Assembly (NCBI GenBank): GCA_021464525.1
Contig: JADRCO010001129.1
Location: 1-22,283 of the forward strand
DNA from: Rhizophagus sp. LPA8_4_AMF
Taxonomy: Eukaryota; Glomeromycota; Glomeromycetes; Glomerales; Glomeraceae
Direction: 5' to 3'
Length of the DNA stretch: 22,283 nucleotides
Below are positions 20,054 to 22,283 of this stretch, one piece after another; position 1 is the first letter of the stretch, and each line of letters opens with the position of its first letter. The notes under the pieces are model-generated. The model worked only from the letters and a program-made list of their open reading frames with translations. It did no database searches and had not been told where the DNA came from. A program made the position numbers and the translations under genes.

Positions 20054-22207
20054 CTAAAAATCATTAAATTTGAACTTTGTTTGATAATTTTGGCCACTTT
20101 TTTTGTTAATGGCCTTAGCTTTAATTTCCATTTCACCAATTGTTATGCTAAGTTTACAGATTCTTTTGGTTCCTAAGTGCACATCTGGAAGGTCAATAAG
20201 AAATTCTCCAAGAAATTCCACACCAGGTTCATCACAATAAACAGCATCTTGTTCTTTTGTATAGTATAAATCAAAGCTCAGTTTTGTTTGATTCGGAACA
20301 ATAGGAGCGTAATGTCCAACATCAATTTCCTTATCAATTGTGACTTCAGTTTTACGTTCTACAATACGACGAAATTTATGAATTAACCCATTAGATGTGC
20401 GTTTTTCTGGTGGATCACCTTCCTCCCACTGAGGAGTTACTCTAGTTCCAAATGTATATTTTAATACGCGAGTTGCGATAATACATTTTAATCTATTCAT
20501 ACTCTCCAAATTTTTTGACTGTTGTAAACTTTTTCCGTAAATTGCTGCACCACGTACAACTGCCGCGACAGGTTGACTCGGAGTTGAGATATTTCCTACC
20601 GATTCGATAAATTCTTCTTTAATTCTTTTCTGTAAATATTTAGATTGACTGAAACCTCCAACTAAGAATATTGCAGAACATTTTTCAGAAGAATTAGAAT
20701 TAGAAGAATTATCTAATTGAATTCGAATCATTTTAATAATTCTATTAACAATAGGATCAAACAAGGATTTAGTATTTTTAAAATCAAGTGTGATCACCCA
20801 TTCTTTCTTTACCATCAAATCTTTTTCTGAACCAGTGACATATTGAAATAACACAGGAGCCGATTCTTCAAGGTCCAAATCATAAATAAAATTTGGATCA
20901 TCACCGGTGAATGGTAACTTAACATTTTGACAAAATTCTTGAATTAAATATTGCAATTGACCATAATGCCTCTCACTTAACAAATCTATAGCTTCATTTC
21001 CAACTTCACGTTTAAGTAATTTAATAAATTCTTTATCAATGAAAGTACTCCCGCAGAAGTCTCCGGATCGTTCAGTAATTTCACCTAATGTATTATCTTC
21101 TAATAATTTACGTGTTGTTAAATCTACTGTACCGCCGCCGCAGTCAACGATCATAAAAGTTGCTTGATCAAAGAATGAATAAATAATAATTAATAAACAA
21201 TATAACCAGATAATTTAATTTTCAAGCATACTTTTAAACTTACTTCCGGGTTCTGCAAGGTTATGCACCTTCAAGGTATTATTCGTACAATAAACTGCCG
21301 CGGCTTCAGCTAATATTCATTTTTTATTATTAACGTTAATATATTTCTTCATAGTAAAAAAAAAAACAAGTAAATATTAATCATAAACATACGTTCTGTT
21401 GTAAATTGTAATTTTTCCGAAAATCTATTATTAATCAATCCAGCATTGAATATACATTCTCTCATTATAGCTTTATCGTATTCTGAATATTCAGCTGGTA
21501 CAGGAAGAACCAATAGAACATTTTCCATGAAATCAATTCCCATCCAAAATTTAGGGATGGTTTCTTTAATTAACTTTTTATTAAAAAAAAAAAAATTTCG
21601 AGATTAATTAAATTATAATTATTTAATAATTATTTAATTATTTAAAATTTTTACCTTTCCAATTTCGCAAAGATAATCGGAAATCGCTTTTTTATAATCT
21701 ACAGGTAATTTTGGTCTATGCTCTTCTAAACAATTACCTAAATATAATTTAAATAATTCTACAGGTTTCATTTCTTTGTCTTTGTTTTTCTTATTAGGTT
21801 TCTTGTATAAGGCTTGTTGTCCCCATAATTTAACGTCTTTAAAATCATCATTATATTGAAGTACCGTATTTGTTTTGAATTTCCCCACCTCTCCAGGCCA
21901 TTCAGTATTTGTCTTAATATCATCAGATTCGATATGATATAACGAAAATCCCTATCATATAGAGAAAAAAAAAAATATATTTTTTTATTTAATGTAAAAA
22001 ATCAATGTATATATTTTTTTGTTTATAATATGGTGAAAATATATAATTTACCGAATAGGTGGACCCGAAATCTATGAATTTAAATGAATTTAATATATAA
22101 TAAATATAGTTTAAATTAATTTATCACTTAAAAAAAAAATCCGGTATTTCTTAAAATAGTTGCTTACCTAAACCAACTATAACTCGAATATCGTTTACCC
22201 ATGACAT
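20054..22207 (-). CDS. HSPA12-like HSP70-superfamily ATPase, copy 6 (6 exons, 570 aa), variant phosphate-1 loop
   Basis: Exons on the minus strand: 22168-22207, 22052-22071, 21655-21951, 21393-21573, 21244-21309, 20054-21162; introns are 81-100 bp. The joined frame is open for 570 residues. The start MSWVNDIRVIVGL resembles copy 1 more than its neighbour copy 5. The phosphate-1 loop reads FGSTYS, where all other copies have FGTTYS. Exon 5 is the most diverged (AAAVYCTNNTLKVHNLAEPG). A serine/asparagine stretch (DNSSNSNSSEKC, about residues 352-363) is longer than in the siblings and comes from a short tandem repeat in the DNA. DCGGGTVDL, FLVGGFSQS and RGAAIYG are intact. The C-terminal part is also the most diverged (LSITIGEMEIKAKAINKKSG). 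It is the outlier of the array and may be the oldest or the fastest evolving copy. Its promoter is cut off by the end of the window. Confidence 0.87.
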
Positions 22208-22227
22208 TATTATGTTTCAATCGGAAC

Positions 22228-22228
22228 G

Positions 22229-22283
<55 letters not shown>
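22228..22283. repeat. Poly-A tract at right end of window
   Basis: A pure run of A starting about 20 bp upstream of the start of copy 6 and running to the end. It removes the promoter of copy 6 from view. Most likely the contig ends in a homopolymer. Confidence 0.8.

Noticed and set aside
1..22283. tRNA, rRNA, CRISPR or bacterial operon features
   Set aside because: No cloverleaf-like segments, no regular direct-repeat array and no ribosome-binding sites were seen. Introns and composition show a eukaryotic nuclear contig.
22228..22283. Terminal poly-A as a retrotransposon tail or processed transcript end
   Set aside because: It abuts the 5' end, not the 3' end, of copy 6, and the left end has a similar run, so a contig break at homopolymers is simpler.

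Overview
The window is AT-rich and eukaryotic. Its genes are split by short GT-AG introns of about 66-107 bp, and both ends run out into long poly-A tracts, so it reads as a whole contig. All real genes are on the minus strand and form a head-to-tail array of six paralogous HSP70-superfamily genes of the HSPA12-like type, also called 'actin-like ATPase domain' proteins. The very AT-rich compact introns, the size of the tandem HSPA12-like family and the degraded repeats between copies fit an arbuscular mycorrhizal fungus, most likely Rhizophagus or a close Glomeromycotina relative. That identification rests on general knowledge of these genomes, not on a search.

Layout, in order of coordinate: copy 1 (502-2636), copy 2 (3819-6026), copy 3 (7207-9298), copy 4 (11655-13950), copy 5 (15489-17660), copy 6 (20054-22207). 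Every copy can be rebuilt as six exons with the same intron phases (1, 0, 0, 1, 1). Exon lengths are 40, 20, about 300, 181 and 66 bp, then a large last exon of about 1.09 kb. Five copies are intact (566-570 residues). Copy 2 is broken by a one-base frameshift and has also lost its normal stop codon. The proteins carry the HSP70 nucleotide-binding-domain motifs (phosphate-1, connect-1, phosphate-2, adenosine, connect-2) and a short beta-sandwich-like C-terminus. They have no alpha-helical lid and no EEVD tail.

The intergenic stretches of 1.2-2.4 kb are themselves largely homologous between copies, so the duplicated unit is gene plus flanks. They keep short conserved blocks upstream of the starts: a TATA-like block about 60-160 bp upstream and two further blocks about 220-380 bp upstream. 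They also hold decayed mobile DNA: a Ty3/gypsy reverse-transcriptase fragment (18514-18661), a 250-bp foldback element (11087-11338), a small inverted-repeat element (2914-3040) and short coding-like scraps. One inverted-repeat insertion lies inside an intron of copy 4. Eight CACGTG palindromes fall between genes and none was noticed in exons. Patches of complete identity between otherwise diverged copies, including a whole 81-bp intron shared by copies 1-3, point to recent gene conversion. I see no unmistakably new system. The most unusual features are the conserved 20-nt microexon that encodes the ATP-phosphate loop and the mosaic pattern of homogenisation.
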